DNA of 64,000 nucleotides from VRUE01 sp963727465 (lineage in GTDB: Bacteria; Actinomycetota; Thermoleophilia; Solirubrobacterales; 70-9): positions 79,573 to 143,572 of the forward strand of contig CAVSGL010000018.1 of the NCBI GenBank assembly GCA_963727465.1. The letters run 5' to 3'. Position 1 is the first letter of the stretch; each line of letters begins with the position of its first letter. The notes under the pieces are model-generated. The model saw only the letters and a program-made list of their open reading frames with translations, had not been told where the DNA came from and made no database searches. This document shows, in pieces, positions 35,516 to 45,568 of this stretch. The translations under genes were made by a program, and so were the position numbers.

Positions 35516-35652
35516 AAAGGACATCGGGCCCCCTGACCCTGCTACGGTCCCCGGCGTTAGGCCGGAATACCGGCACAAAAGTTGTGTCTAGCGCTCGCGT
35601 CGTTGCTTCACCGCATGTGCCGCGTTCGCAGCACATGAAGTGGAGGCATTGA
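35516..35652 (+). promoter_or_regulatory. Leader and promoter region of the cold-shock gene
   Basis: About 137 bases before the cold-shock gene hold small hairpins (GCCGGAATACCGGC) and end with TGGAGG eight bases before the ATG. Long structured leaders that control translation are common for csp genes. No clear promoter boxes could be fixed. Confidence 0.35.
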
Positions 35653-35859
35653 ATGGCAACCGGAACTGTCAAGTGGTTCAGCGACGACAAGGGCTACGGG
35701 TTCATCACGCCCGACGACGGCTCGAAGGACGTCTTCGTCCACCACAGCGCCATCCTCGGCGAGGGCTTCAAGTCCCTGACCGAGGGCGCCAAGGTGAGCT
35801 ACGAGTCCGAAGAAGGCCCGAAGGGCCCGGCCGCCGCGCAGGTCCAGCAGACGACCTAG
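35653..35859 (+). CDS. Cold-shock protein, CspA family
   Basis: A 68-residue single cold-shock domain, an RNA chaperone. It has both RNA-binding motifs, KGYGFITPDDG (RNP1) and DVFVHHSAI (RNP2), after the standard MATGTVKWFSDD opening. It is monocistronic: TGGAGG upstream of the ATG and an intrinsic terminator 24 bases after the stop. Normal length and composition for an actinobacterial Csp. Confidence 0.96.
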   Translation: MATGTVKWFSDDKGYGFITPDDGSKDVFVHHSAILGEGFKSLTEGAKVSYESEEGPKGPAAAQVQQTT

Positions 35860-35882
35860 TCGCGGACCGCAGGTAGCTTCCA

Positions 35883-35908
35883 GGGCCCGCCCACGGCGGG
35901 CCCTTTTT
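35883..35908 (+). terminator. Intrinsic terminator of the cold-shock gene
   Basis: GGGCCCGCC/GGCGGGCCC perfect 9-bp stem with a three-base loop, followed by TTTTT (35904..35908). The clearest classical terminator in the window. Confidence 0.92.
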
Positions 35909-35919
35909 ATGCTTCGCCA

Positions 35920-35966
35920 CCGCGGTCGAGGTTTTGATCGCTATCCGGTGAAAACCTCGACCGCGC
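35920..35966. repeat. PE-1 palindromic repeat, copy 9
   Basis: CCGCGGTCGAGGTTTTG, core CGCTATCCG, GAAAACCTCGACCGCGC. It lies between the csp terminator and typA, ending six bases before the typA ATG, where it would occlude or replace the ribosome-binding site. Confidence 0.92.
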
Positions 35967-35972
35967 TCGCCT

Positions 35973-37795
<1,823 letters not shown>

Positions 37796-37868
37796 CCGGC
37801 GCATTTCGGCGTCCTCGGTCGGTCATGTGCAGAGCACACTTCCCTCCCTGCGTCCTTGAACTGCTTGG

Positions 37869-38671
37869 TCAGGGCGCGTTCGGCGGGGGAGGCGGCGGTT
37901 CGCTCGCCGGGGGTGGCGGCGGGGGCGGCTGCTGCATCGGCGGGGCGCCTCCTGGCGCCGCGGCGGCGGGCCGCCGGCCAGGTCGTAGTAGAGGACGGTG
38001 ACGGCGAGCGCGTAGATCGGCGCGGTGATCGTGCCGGAGATGATCGAGGCGACCCAGGTCGAGGCGTCGCCGTTGCCGATCGGGTTGGCGATCGCCGCGC
38101 AGCACGACCCTGGATCACGAGCGACGATGATGAAGATCAGCGCAGGACGCCGAAGACCGACCAGGCGTTGCCGCGCACGAGGCGCCAGCTGCGGCCGAAC
38201 GCGTCGATCGGGCCGATGCCCTCGACGACGATCGCCGGCGCCCCGACCGACCAGAAGGTGAGCAGGATCAGGCCCGGGATGACGATCAGGATGAAGCCGA
38301 TCGCGACCCCGATGCCGAAGAGGATGCCGAAGCCGATCAGCGGCAGGATGAACGGCGCCGCCGCGGAGAAGAGGTCGCCGATCGCCTGGTCGCGGCGCCC
38401 GTCGCGCACGTCTTTGACCAGCTCGACCACGAAACCGGTGTAGAGCGCCTGCCCGGCAAGGCGATCGCCGCGACCCCGAGCAGCACCAGGATGACGCCGC
38501 CGGTGCGCTGGAGGATGCCGGAGACGAGGCCGACGACGACGAAGACGGCGAGCGCGCTGCCGAGCAGCGCGCCGAGGTTCCCGCCGTAGATCGAGAAGGT
38601 CTCGCTGATGACCTCGCCGACGCCGATGCGCTTGGCGGGGGCTGGGGGGCGGGTGGCTGAGCAGCCTCCAT
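37869..38671 (-). CDS. Membrane protein with Pro-rich tails, several frame breaks
   Basis: Multi-pass membrane protein readable only by joining several frames on the minus strand. ATG 38671 gives MEAAQPPAPQPP, then AKRIGVGEVISETFSIYGGN, GALLGSALAVFVVVGLVSGI, VVELVKDVRDGRRDQAIGDL, FILPLIGFGILFGIGVAIGF and ILIVIPGLILLTFWSVGAPA. It continues with GPIDAFGRSWRLVRGNAWSV, ANPIGNGDASTWVASIISGT and a final Pro-rich GAPPMQQPPPPPPPASEPPP. The pattern (helices plus AFGRSWRLV) resembles bacterial GlpQ-membrane-domain-like proteins. Breaks fall near 38640, 38455, 38140 and 37975, mostly in G/C runs, so sequencing errors are the likely cause. Confidence 0.55.
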
Positions 38672-38729
38672 CGCCGCCCACCCTAATCGGGTCACGCGGA
38701 CGGGAGTCAAGACCCGCACTGGACGATGA

Positions 38730-38770
38730 GTGAACGCTTTGCCCACCGATTTCGGGGGCAAAGCGTTCAC
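38730..38770. repeat. Palindrome with 15-bp perfect arms
   Basis: GTGAACGCTTTGCCC (38730..38744) and GGGCAAAGCGTTCAC (38756..38770) around an 11-base centre. It lies between two minus-strand genes, 20 bases past the acyl-CoA dehydrogenase stop; no T-run on the minus strand. Confidence 0.8.
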
Positions 38771-38789
38771 TGGGCACCGGGCTGGGCGC

Positions 38790-40028
38790 TCAGACGGTCG
38801 CCGCGGCCTGCTCGGCCTGGCTGTCCTCGGCCGATTTGGCTTCCTTGGCCTTCTGTTCGGCCTCGGGCGTGGTCTCGTCGATGTTGCGCGGCAGCAGCAC
38901 CTCTTTGGCGATCACCAGGCGCTGGATCTGGCTGGTGCCCTCGTAGAGCTGCATGATCTTCGAGTCGCGCATCAGTTTCTCGACCGGGTACTCCTTGATG
39001 AAGCCGTAGCCGCCGTAGACCTGCACGGCGTCGACGGTGATCTCCATCGCCGAGTCGGCGGCAAAGCGCTTGGCCTGCGAGGAGACCAGCGTGTTGCGTT
39101 TGCCCTGGTCGAGCAGGACGGCCGAGTTCCAGACCAGCAGCCGGGCGGCGTCGACCTTGGTCGACATGTCGGCGATCATGAACTGGATCGCCTGGTGCAT
39201 CGCGATCGGCACGCCGAACTGCACCCTTTCCTTCGAGTACTCGGCGGCGTATTCGAACGCGGCGCGGCCGATGCCGACGGCCATCGCGGCGACGCCCGGG
39301 CGGGTGCGGTCGAGCGTCATCATCGCCAGCTTGAAGCCGTGGTTTTCCTCGCCCAGCATGTTCTCGGCCGGGACCTCGACTTCGTCGAAGGAGATCGTCG
39401 CGGTGTTGGACGCCCGCTGGCCCATCTTGTCCTCCTTCTTGTCAACGGTGACGCCGGGGGCGTCGGCGTCGACGACGAAGGCGGTGATCCCGCGGTGGCC
39501 GGCCTCGGGGTCGGTCTTGGCGTAGACCGTGAACCAATCGGCGTAGGAGCCGTTGGTGATGAAGCACTTGGAGCCGGTGAGGACGTACTTGTCGCCCTTC
39601 TTGACCGCTCGGGTCTTCATCCCGGAGACGTCGGAGCCGGCGTCGGGCTCGGTCAGGCAGAAGGAGGCCAGCTTGTTGCTTTCGGTGAGGCTCCCGAGGT
39701 ACTTCTTCTTCGTCTCCTCGGAGCCGCCGATCGTCACCGGGGCGGAGGCGAGGCCGTTGGCCATCAGCGAGGTGCCGATGCCCGAGCAGCCCCAGCCGAT
39801 CTCCTCCTCGATCAGGCAGCCGGAGAGGTAGTCGAGGCCGGGACCGCCGTAGGCCTCGGGGATGTGGGTGTTCATCAACCCGACCTCCCAGGCCTTGTCG
39901 ATGACGTCCTGCGGCCAGGTGCCGTCCTTGTCGTACTCCCAGGCGACCTTGCGGATCTCTTTCTCCGCGAAGCTGTGCGCCAGCTCGCGCAGGTCTTTCT
40001 GCTCGTCGGTCAGGGTGAAGTCAACCAC
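38790..40028 (-). CDS. Acyl-CoA dehydrogenase
   Basis: Flavoprotein of fatty-acid beta-oxidation (412 residues). Family blocks: HIPEAYGGPGLDYLSGCLIE, FCLTEPDAGSDVSGMKTRAV (FAD contact), KCFITNGSYADWFTVYAKTD, ERVQFGVPIAMHQAIQFMIA and the catalytic region MQLYEGTSQIQRLVIAKEVL, with the active-site Glu in YEGTS as in medium/short-chain enzymes. The last 25 residues are an acidic, Ala/Glu-rich tail. It is monocistronic; a TetR-type palindrome lies 62 bases upstream. Chain-length preference cannot be told. Confidence 0.93.
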   Translation of the reverse strand: MVDFTLTDEQKDLRELAHSFAEKEIRKVAWEYDKDGTWPQDVIDKAWEVGLMNTHIPEAYGGPGLDYLSGCLIEEEIGWGCSGIGTSLMANGLASAPVTIGGSEETKKKYLGSLTESNKLASFCLTEPDAGSDVSGMKTRAVKKGDKYVLTGSKCFITNGSYADWFTVYAKTDPEAGHRGITAFVVDADAPGVTVDKKEDKMGQRASNTATISFDEVEVPAENMLGEENHGFKLAMMTLDRTRPGVAAMAVGIGRAAFEYAAEYSKERVQFGVPIAMHQAIQFMIADMSTKVDAARLLVWNSAVLLDQGKRNTLVSSQAKRFAADSAMEITVDAVQVYGGYGFIKEYPVEKLMRDSKIMQLYEGTSQIQRLVIAKEVLLPRNIDETTPEAEQKAKEAKSAEDSQAEQAAATV

Positions 40029-40089
40029 TGCTGCGTGCTCCTTTATCTCGGTGGGAGTCGGGGCCGGCCCGCTCTCGTGTCCGGGCCGA

Positions 40090-40105
40090 TTGACTGGTCA
40101 GTCAA
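40090..40105. promoter_or_regulatory. TetR-type operator before the acyl-CoA dehydrogenase
   Basis: TTGACTG GT CAGTCAA, perfect 7-base arms, followed by a partial third half-site (CCAGTC). Such palindromes are typical of TetR-family repressors of fatty-acid degradation. The repressor gene is not in the window. Confidence 0.6.
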
Positions 40106-40142
40106 CCAGTCCCAAAGGGTAGCGCAAGGGCCGGCAACCCGA

Positions 40143-40189
40143 GCGCGGTCGAGGTTTTCACCGCTATCCGAGGAAAACCTCGACCGCGC
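40143..40189. repeat. PE-1 palindromic repeat, copy 10
   Basis: The cleanest copy: GCGCGGTCGAGGTTTTC, core CGCTATCCG, GAAAACCTCGACCGCGC. It lies between divergent genes (acyl-CoA dehydrogenase and a small membrane protein). Confidence 0.95.
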
Positions 40190-40217
40190 CCGGGGGGAGG
40201 GGCGTAGGCTGGGATCA

Positions 40218-40667
40218 ATGGGGTTGACCGATCTCCAGGCCGGTTACGTGCTGACGGTGATCGTGCTGCTGGTGCTGCCGATCGCGCTGATCGCCTTCGC
40301 CCGCACCGGGCCGCTGTGGCAGAGCGTCGGCAAGGGGCGCTTCGCGATCGAGCAGGAGATCCCGCCGCCGAGCCGGATCTCGCAGCCCGAGCCGCCGGTC
40401 GACCGCCGCTTGCAGGAGACCGAGGCGCGGCAGATGCTGGAGGCGAAGTCGTACCGGCGCCGGCGCCGCGGCGAGGCGCCGCTCGACGTCGAGTCGGAGG
40501 TGCGCAACCTGCTCGACGACCCGGCCGCCGCCGGCCCGGGGATCGACGAGAAGCTGCGCGAGGAGGTGCGCCAGCTCGTCGTCGCCCGCAACGAACGGCG
40601 CATGCGCCGCGGCGAGGAGCCGCTCGACGTCGAGGCCGAGATGGAGCGACAGCTCGCGGATTTGTAG
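40218..40667 (+). CDS. Membrane-anchored protein with duplicated RRGExPLDVE motif
   Basis: Unrecognised 149-residue protein. One N-terminal membrane helix (YVLTVIVLLVLPIALIAFA) is followed by a charged helical cytoplasmic part. It contains an internal duplication: YRRRRRGEAPLDVESEVRNL near residue 82 and ERRMRRGEEPLDVEAEMERQ near residue 125. The ATG at 40218 follows PE-1 copy 10 by 28 bases. It is followed 11 bases later by a small acidic gene, probably in one operon. Confidence 0.65.
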   Translation: MGLTDLQAGYVLTVIVLLVLPIALIAFARTGPLWQSVGKGRFAIEQEIPPPSRISQPEPPVDRRLQETEARQMLEAKSYRRRRRGEAPLDVESEVRNLLDDPAAAGPGIDEKLREEVRQLVVARNERRMRRGEEPLDVEAEMERQLADL

Positions 40668-40678
40668 GATCGTCGGCG

Positions 40679-41014
40679 ATGGCCGCCAATCCCGACAACC
40701 TTTACGAGGTCGAGGAGCTGCTCAACCAGCCCGGGACCTACTTCAACCCGCAGACCGAGGTGCTGGTCGTGGTCGACGACTCGACCTCGCTCGACCAGGA
40801 GGTCTTCAACCTCGAGGACTACGAGGGCTCCGACTGGGTGCGGATCTCCGACGACGTCCCGGTCGACGAGGACAGGCGCGACGAGGCGCTGGAGCGCTTC
40901 CAGACCCACTACCACCCGGGCTCGTCCGGCTCGGTCTCCGGCACGGCGCTCGAACAGGGCGACGACGAGGTCGACGAGGACGAGAGCGGCCAGGACCCCG
41001 GCCGCGAGGACTGA
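40679..41014 (+). CDS. Small acidic hypothetical protein
   Basis: Unrecognised 111-residue soluble protein rich in Asp/Glu: MAANPDNLYEVEELLNQPGT, VLVVVDDSTSLDQEVFNLED, YEGSDWVRISDDVPVDEDRR, and an acidic tail GDDEVDEDESGQDPGRED. It starts at ATG 40679 eleven bases after the previous stop. Typical actinobacterial codon use supports a real gene. It is the last ordinary gene before the IS-rich accessory region. Confidence 0.6.
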   Translation: MAANPDNLYEVEELLNQPGTYFNPQTEVLVVVDDSTSLDQEVFNLEDYEGSDWVRISDDVPVDEDRRDEALERFQTHYHPGSSGSVSGTALEQGDDEVDEDESGQDPGRED

Positions 41015-41067
41015 AGCCACCGCCGTCCCATATTGGGGGCGGGGAAATTCGAACTTCAAGGTGCTTA

Positions 41068-42318
41068 GGGAGCGTGCCTCAGTTAGTTGATGGCTTGATG
41101 GTGTAGTTCCACTCGCCGTGGAAGTCGTCGCGCACGAGATTGACCGCGGCAAGCTGGGCATCGCTGACCTCGACGCCCTGGGGATAGTCGCGGGTATCGA
41201 GCTGGGCGTAGACCTCCAGGCCGGTGTTCGTCGTGGTGGCCGCGATCGAGTTGATGATCACCTCGTGGCTGACCAGCGGGCGGCCGCGCCAGGTCTTGGA
41301 GATGAAGCTCCAGAGGCGGTGCTCGATCTTGTTCCACTTGCTGGTGCCGGGCGGGAAGTGACAGATGTCGATCTCGAGGCCGGTGTCGTCTGCCAGGCGT
41401 TGCAGTTCGGTCTTCCACAGGCGTGTGCGGTTGCCGTTGCCGCCGCCGCAATCGGCGGTGACCTGCAGGGACTTTGCCCGCGGGTAGCGCGCCTTGCCCA
41501 GCTGCTGCCACCAGCTGCGGATCGAGGCGACCGCGAAAGCGGCGGTCTCCTTGGTGATCCCGACGTTGACGAAGCCCTTGTCGGCGCCGATGTCATAGAC
41601 CCCGTAGGGGATCGCCTTGCCGAGCGTCTTGTCGGGGAAGTCGTGCACGTTGACGGCGACCGGCTCGCCCTTGGGCCGCCAGTCGCGCCCGCCGTTTGCG
41701 TACTCGCCGACCAGCTCCTTCTTCTTGGTGTCGATCGAGATCGCGGGCCGGTTCTCCTCGATCGCGGCGGCCACCTTCTCGTTGATGTGGCGGAACTGCG
41801 CGTCACGGTCGGGGTGCTGGGAGCCCTCCTTGGTCTTGCGGTTGGCCTGCAGGCTGTAGCCCAGCTCGTGCAGCAGCCGCGCCACGGTGCGGTAGCTGAC
41901 CTCGTGCCCGAGCTCGCGCAGCGCCTTGGCCAGCTCGCGCACGCTCTTTGATGTCCACAGCAAGGGCCGCTCCGGGTCCCCGCGCGTGTCACCGTCGAGG
42001 AGTCGCTTGAGATCGTCGATCAGCGTCTCGTCGGTGTCCGCGCGCCGCTTGCGGCCCGCTCCCGCTTTTCGCACCCTGCCCGCCGGCAGCTGCTCGGGCG
42101 AGTCGAGCTCTCGCAGGCCCTTGCGAATCGTGTTCTCGGCGACCCCGGTTGCACGCGCCACCGCCGCGATCCCGCCGCGTCCGTGCGAGCGGGCCTCTGC
42201 CGCCACCCAGCGACGTCGCTGCCGCTCGTCGAGCGAGCCTGCCATCGCACGGAACCGCTCACCGATCGCGCGCTCATCAATCACCGTGCCCGTGATTCCA
42301 TACCACGGGCACTACTCC
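41068..42318. mobile_element. ISAzo13-like insertion sequence
   Basis: A transposase gene bounded by short, imperfect terminal repeats: GGGAGCGTGCC on the left (about 41068) and GGCACTACTCC on the right (to 42318), related as GGAGnnGTGCC. No target-site duplication could be recognised, so the exact ends are provisional. Confidence 0.65.
41079..42284 (-). CDS. ISAzo13 family transposase
   Basis: A 401-residue DDE transposase that looks intact. N-terminal helix-turn-helix (GGIAAVARATGVAENTIRKG), second DNA-binding region (RELGHEVSYRTVARLLHELG), then the catalytic domain: AISIDTKKKELVGEYANGG (first Asp), SLQVTADCGGGNGNRTRLW (second Asp) and FPPGTSKWNKIEHRLWSFIS (Glu), the form typical of the ISAzo13 group. 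It starts at ATG 42284, and its stop lies only about ten bases from the left end. Confidence 0.9.
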   Translation of the reverse strand: MIDERAIGERFRAMAGSLDERQRRRWVAAEARSHGRGGIAAVARATGVAENTIRKGLRELDSPEQLPAGRVRKAGAGRKRRADTDETLIDDLKRLLDGDTRGDPERPLLWTSKSVRELAKALRELGHEVSYRTVARLLHELGYSLQANRKTKEGSQHPDRDAQFRHINEKVAAAIEENRPAISIDTKKKELVGEYANGGRDWRPKGEPVAVNVHDFPDKTLGKAIPYGVYDIGADKGFVNVGITKETAAFAVASIRSWWQQLGKARYPRAKSLQVTADCGGGNGNRTRLWKTELQRLADDTGLEIDICHFPPGTSKWNKIEHRLWSFISKTWRGRPLVSHEVIINSIAATTTNTGLEVYAQLDTRDYPQGVEVSDAQLAAVNLVRDDFHGEWNYTIKPSTN

Positions 42319-42708
42319 TTCACGTTATTGCGTCACGCTTTCTTATATGCGTCAGTTTTTTCGGTAGGCTTGCGCCTAGCGCAAGCCTAAATCTTGATTG
42401 TGACCCACGGAGGCGCTATCGTCCCGTCCGAAGGGTTTGTCCCGGCGACGGGGCACTCCCTTTTTTTATGCACTGATCGCCTCTGTTTCGGATAGATCTG
42501 CGCCTTCCTCGTCGGGCGTCGTGCGCTCGTTTCTGGGCCGGAGATCCGGGATATAGGCGATCCCCCAAATATCTCGACTTTCGCGATCTCGGGCCGCTTT
42601 GCAGGAAACCGGGAGCTGACGGCGACGGCATGACTCGCTGAGCACCGACAAGAGTGGGGCGACCGACGGCGAACCCCTCAGGTGTCAAAGCCAAGGAGGT
42701 CACCGCCG
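42319..42708. other. AT-richer gap between two insertion sequences
   Basis: 390 bases with no convincing gene and lower GC than the surroundings. It contains a perfect hairpin TAGGCTTGCGC/GCGCAAGCCTA (42365..42389) and a T7 run after CACTCCC near 42467. The left end of the second element should lie in its last part, but no terminal repeat was identified. Confidence 0.6.
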
Positions 42709-44049
42709 ATGCCCGCTCTGCCATCTTCGCTCACCGCGATCCTGTCCCTGCTCCGCCCCGCCTTCACCGCGCCGACCTTCCAGGTCTTCGAGGCGCTCCT
42801 GGCGGGGCTCGTCTCCCGTGTCGGCGAGCACACGGTCACCGGCATGTGGCAGGCCGCCCGATTGGCCGGCAAGCTGCACCACAGCCGCGGCCACGACTTC
42901 TTCGCCCGCGCCGCCTGGTGCCCGGACCGCCTCGGCCTGCTCCTGCTCGACTTCCTGCTGGAGCGCTTCACCGACCCCGAGGCGCCGATCTCACTCGCGG
43001 TGGACGGCACCGTCTTCGGGCGCGCCGGGCGCAAGGTCTTCGGGGCGAGTTGGCACCACGACTCCCAGGCCCCCTCGGGCCGCGGCTTCAAGTTCGGCAA
43101 CTGCTTCGTCGTCGTCGGGCTGGTGGTGCGGATCTCGGCCCTCGGCGAGCGCGCCTGGTGTCTGCCGGTGCTGTTTCGGCTCTGGCTGCCCACCCCGAAG
43201 CCAACCGAGGAGCACCCCGACCCGAAGCGCCGGCCCTCCCAACCCGACCTCGCGGCTGAGCTCGTGGGGCTGATCGCAAAGCGCCATCCCAAGCGGCGGA
43301 TCGACATCGTCGGCGACTCGGCCTTCGCCTGCAAGGCGATGGCGCCTGCCTCGGCTCGCGTCACTCTGACTTCGAGGCTTCGCTCAAACGCCGTGATCCA
43401 CGGCCCCAAGCCGCCGCCGACCGGGCGGCGCGGGCGGCCGCGGGTCAAGGGGGTGCGGCTCGGCACCCCAGGGGAGATCGCCGCACGGGCCAAGGCGAGC
43501 GAGTGGCGGCGCCTCTCGGTGCCCGGCCGGGGCGAGGTCTGCGCGCTCGTCGTGGAGGGCCTTTGGCATTCGGTGCTCGGCGCCCGGGCGGTGCGGGTCG
43601 CGATCGTCCGCGAGCCCGACGACGCCGAGGGCTACCGGGTCGCTCTGATCAGCACCGACCTCGAGGCTCCGGCGGCGGAGATCGTCGCCCGCTACGCCGA
43701 CCGCTGGTCGATCGAGGTCGCCTTCCAGGACGCCAAGCAGACGGTCGGGGTCGGTGAGGCGCGCAACCGGGTGCGACGGGCGGTCGAGCGGACCGTGCCC
43801 TTCGGCCTCATCTGCCAGAGCCTGGCGGTTGCCTGGTACGCGCTCCACGCGGACCCCGCTGCCGATGTCGCCCGCCGGCGGCGGATCGCTCCCTGGTACT
43901 CACAGAAGCGAGACCCTTCGATGCTCGATGTCCTCGCCGCCCTGCGTCGCGAGCTGATCAGGGCTGAATTTCTACAAGGAGCGGGGCGGGCGCCCTTACC
44001 GCGACAAATACCGGCCCGCCCGCCGTCACGCCTGCGCGCGGCGGCGTAG
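42709..44049 (+). CDS. IS701-like DDE transposase
   Basis: A 446-residue transposase of the DDE_5/IS701 type, apparently intact. Landmarks: ISLAVDGTVFGRAGRKVFGA (first Asp), RRIDIVGDSAFACKAMAPAS (second Asp) and YADRWSIEVAFQDAKQTVGV (Glu of the DDE triad), followed by GLICQSLAVAWYALHADPA. The ATG at 42709 follows AAGGAGG by nine bases. It ends two bases before the convergent DUF3800 gene, so the element may have truncated whatever lay there. Confidence 0.85.
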   Translation: MPALPSSLTAILSLLRPAFTAPTFQVFEALLAGLVSRVGEHTVTGMWQAARLAGKLHHSRGHDFFARAAWCPDRLGLLLLDFLLERFTDPEAPISLAVDGTVFGRAGRKVFGASWHHDSQAPSGRGFKFGNCFVVVGLVVRISALGERAWCLPVLFRLWLPTPKPTEEHPDPKRRPSQPDLAAELVGLIAKRHPKRRIDIVGDSAFACKAMAPASARVTLTSRLRSNAVIHGPKPPPTGRRGRPRVKGVRLGTPGEIAARAKASEWRRLSVPGRGEVCALVVEGLWHSVLGARAVRVAIVREPDDAEGYRVALISTDLEAPAAEIVARYADRWSIEVAFQDAKQTVGVGEARNRVRRAVERTVPFGLICQSLAVAWYALHADPAADVARRRRIAPWYSQKRDPSMLDVLAALRRELIRAEFLQGAGRAPLPRQIPARPPSRLRAAA

Positions 44050-44050
44050 G

Positions 44051-44896
44051 TCACGAAAGTCGAGAAATATGCTTGCCGCGCTTCCCAATGCGTCGCTTGA
44101 GAGGCACTTCACGTCCGCTGTAGCGGAGTTGGAAGACCCTGTCTGCAAAGGGCTTCAGCTCGGTGCGTGCAGGCTCCGGCATCCGATCGAGTCGCAGCCC
44201 CCAGTTAACGATGTAGGCGACGAGGTCGGCAATCTGGATGGCGGGCGTTAGGTCGGAGTGCACGAAAAACGGCATTGGGATCATTCGCTCGGCGCGTTGC
44301 TGCCCCCGGTCGGTCTCGCGAAAGTATTTGTGTATTTGGTCCATTAGTCGCTGGGACAGGGCGGGGTCCTGCTCGTCAAAGATCAAAACGCCGTGGACGT
44401 CGTCGTCTTGATCACAGACGTGGCAGTGGATTCGCTGGAATAGATAGGCAAAGTCCTTGCGCAGGAACGTTCTATCTCGTTGCTGTGGAGCGTCTCGCGG
44501 CACTATCGACGCGAAGACGGTCATGCCGAAGTCAGCGGCGAGTCCGAGCGCCCGCTCGACAAACAGAAGCTTGGCCTGGGCAAGGGCCGCCAGTTCTTCG
44601 CGGCCAACGGCTTGGCCTTCGCTGTTCTTCTTGAGCAGCTGGTCGATAGCTGCATCTCGTTGCTCGCCAGGCAAAGGGTCCACCAGCGACGCATGGTGAA
44701 AGACACGTTTCTTCAGGAGTTTTGAGCCTTTGATCTCGTAGCTCATCTCAGCCGGGAATCGCAAGATCTCCGCGCTGAGCCTCCAAAAGGCCTGGGTGAG
44801 CGGCCAGACGTCGGCCTCCTCAATTGCGACACCGGCCAGCACCAAGCATGGAGCTTCCTTCAGATCGATACCGCTCTCGTCGACGAAATAGAGCAC
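44051..44896 (-). CDS. DUF3800 protein
   Basis: A 281-residue protein of the DUF3800 family, predicted to have an RNase H-like fold. The signature MLYFVDESGIDLKEAPCLVL opens the protein, and SDLTPAIQIADLVAYIVNWG near residue 215 carries the conserved late Asp. DUF3800 proteins often occur in defence islands and beside mobile elements; biochemical role unknown. The gene has noticeably lower GC and more mixed codons than its neighbours, indicating transfer. It sits directly downstream of the IS701-like transposase. Confidence 0.85.
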   Translation of the reverse strand: MLYFVDESGIDLKEAPCLVLAGVAIEEADVWPLTQAFWRLSAEILRFPAEMSYEIKGSKLLKKRVFHHASLVDPLPGEQRDAAIDQLLKKNSEGQAVGREELAALAQAKLLFVERALGLAADFGMTVFASIVPRDAPQQRDRTFLRKDFAYLFQRIHCHVCDQDDDVHGVLIFDEQDPALSQRLMDQIHKYFRETDRGQQRAERMIPMPFFVHSDLTPAIQIADLVAYIVNWGLRLDRMPEPARTELKPFADRVFQLRYSGREVPLKRRIGKRGKHISRLS

Positions 44897-44983
44897 GAAA
44901 CAACCCTATTTGCTGCACCCCACGTTCACGAATACCGGGATGCAGGCCGGGGCGAGGAACGGCAGCTCAGATAGGCTTCGAAT

Positions 44984-45454
44984 GTGCTCGAGGCAGGCCA
45001 GGAGGCGCCCGACTTCACCCTCCCGGACCAGGACGGGAGCGAGCTGACGCTCTCCGACCTGCGCGGCGAGACCGTCGTCCTCTACTTCTATCCCCGCGCC
45101 GACACGCCGGGGTGCACCACCCAGGCCTGCGGCGTGCGCGACCACGGCGCCGACTACGCCGAGGCGGGGGCGCGGGTGATCGGGATCTCGCCGGACGAGG
45201 TCGCGGCGGTGAAGAAGTTCGCCGACAGGTACGAGCTCGGCTTCACCCTGCTGGCCGACGCCGACCACGCGGTCGCCGACGCCTACGGCGCCTGGGGCGA
45301 GAAGTCGATGTACGGGAAGAAGTACATGGGCGTGCAGCGCGCGACCTTCCTGATCGACCCCGGCGGGAGGATCGCCAGGGTCTTTCCCAAGGTCTCGCCG
45401 AAGACCCACGACGACGTCGTGCTCGCGGCGCTGGGCGAGCTGGCCTCGGCCTGA
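44984..45454 (+). CDS. bcp: Thioredoxin-dependent thiol peroxidase (Bcp/PrxQ)
   Basis: A 156-residue peroxiredoxin that reduces peroxides using thioredoxin. Canonical features: AGQEAPDFTLPDQDGSELTL, YFYPRADTPGCTTQACGVRD with peroxidatic Cys and the resolving Cys five residues later, and RATFLIDPGGRIARVFPKV. GTG start at 44984. Codon use returns to the high-GC chromosomal type, suggesting that the transferred block on its left ends here. Confidence 0.93.
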   Translation: MLEAGQEAPDFTLPDQDGSELTLSDLRGETVVLYFYPRADTPGCTTQACGVRDHGADYAEAGARVIGISPDEVAAVKKFADRYELGFTLLADADHAVADAYGAWGEKSMYGKKYMGVQRATFLIDPGGRIARVFPKVSPKTHDDVVLAALGELASA

Positions 45455-45568
45455 GACCGTGCCCGGCGGCCTATTCCAGGACACACAAAGGGCATCTTTT
45501 GGTACGTGCAGGTTGCATTGGCGGCCTGGAACCATTACCTTCTCCCGGATTCCTTTGGAGGCGCCAAG

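Noticed and set aside
42319..42708. Short frames in the gap between the two insertion sequences
   Set aside because: No ribosome-binding sites, poor codon use and no similarity to transposase accessory proteins.
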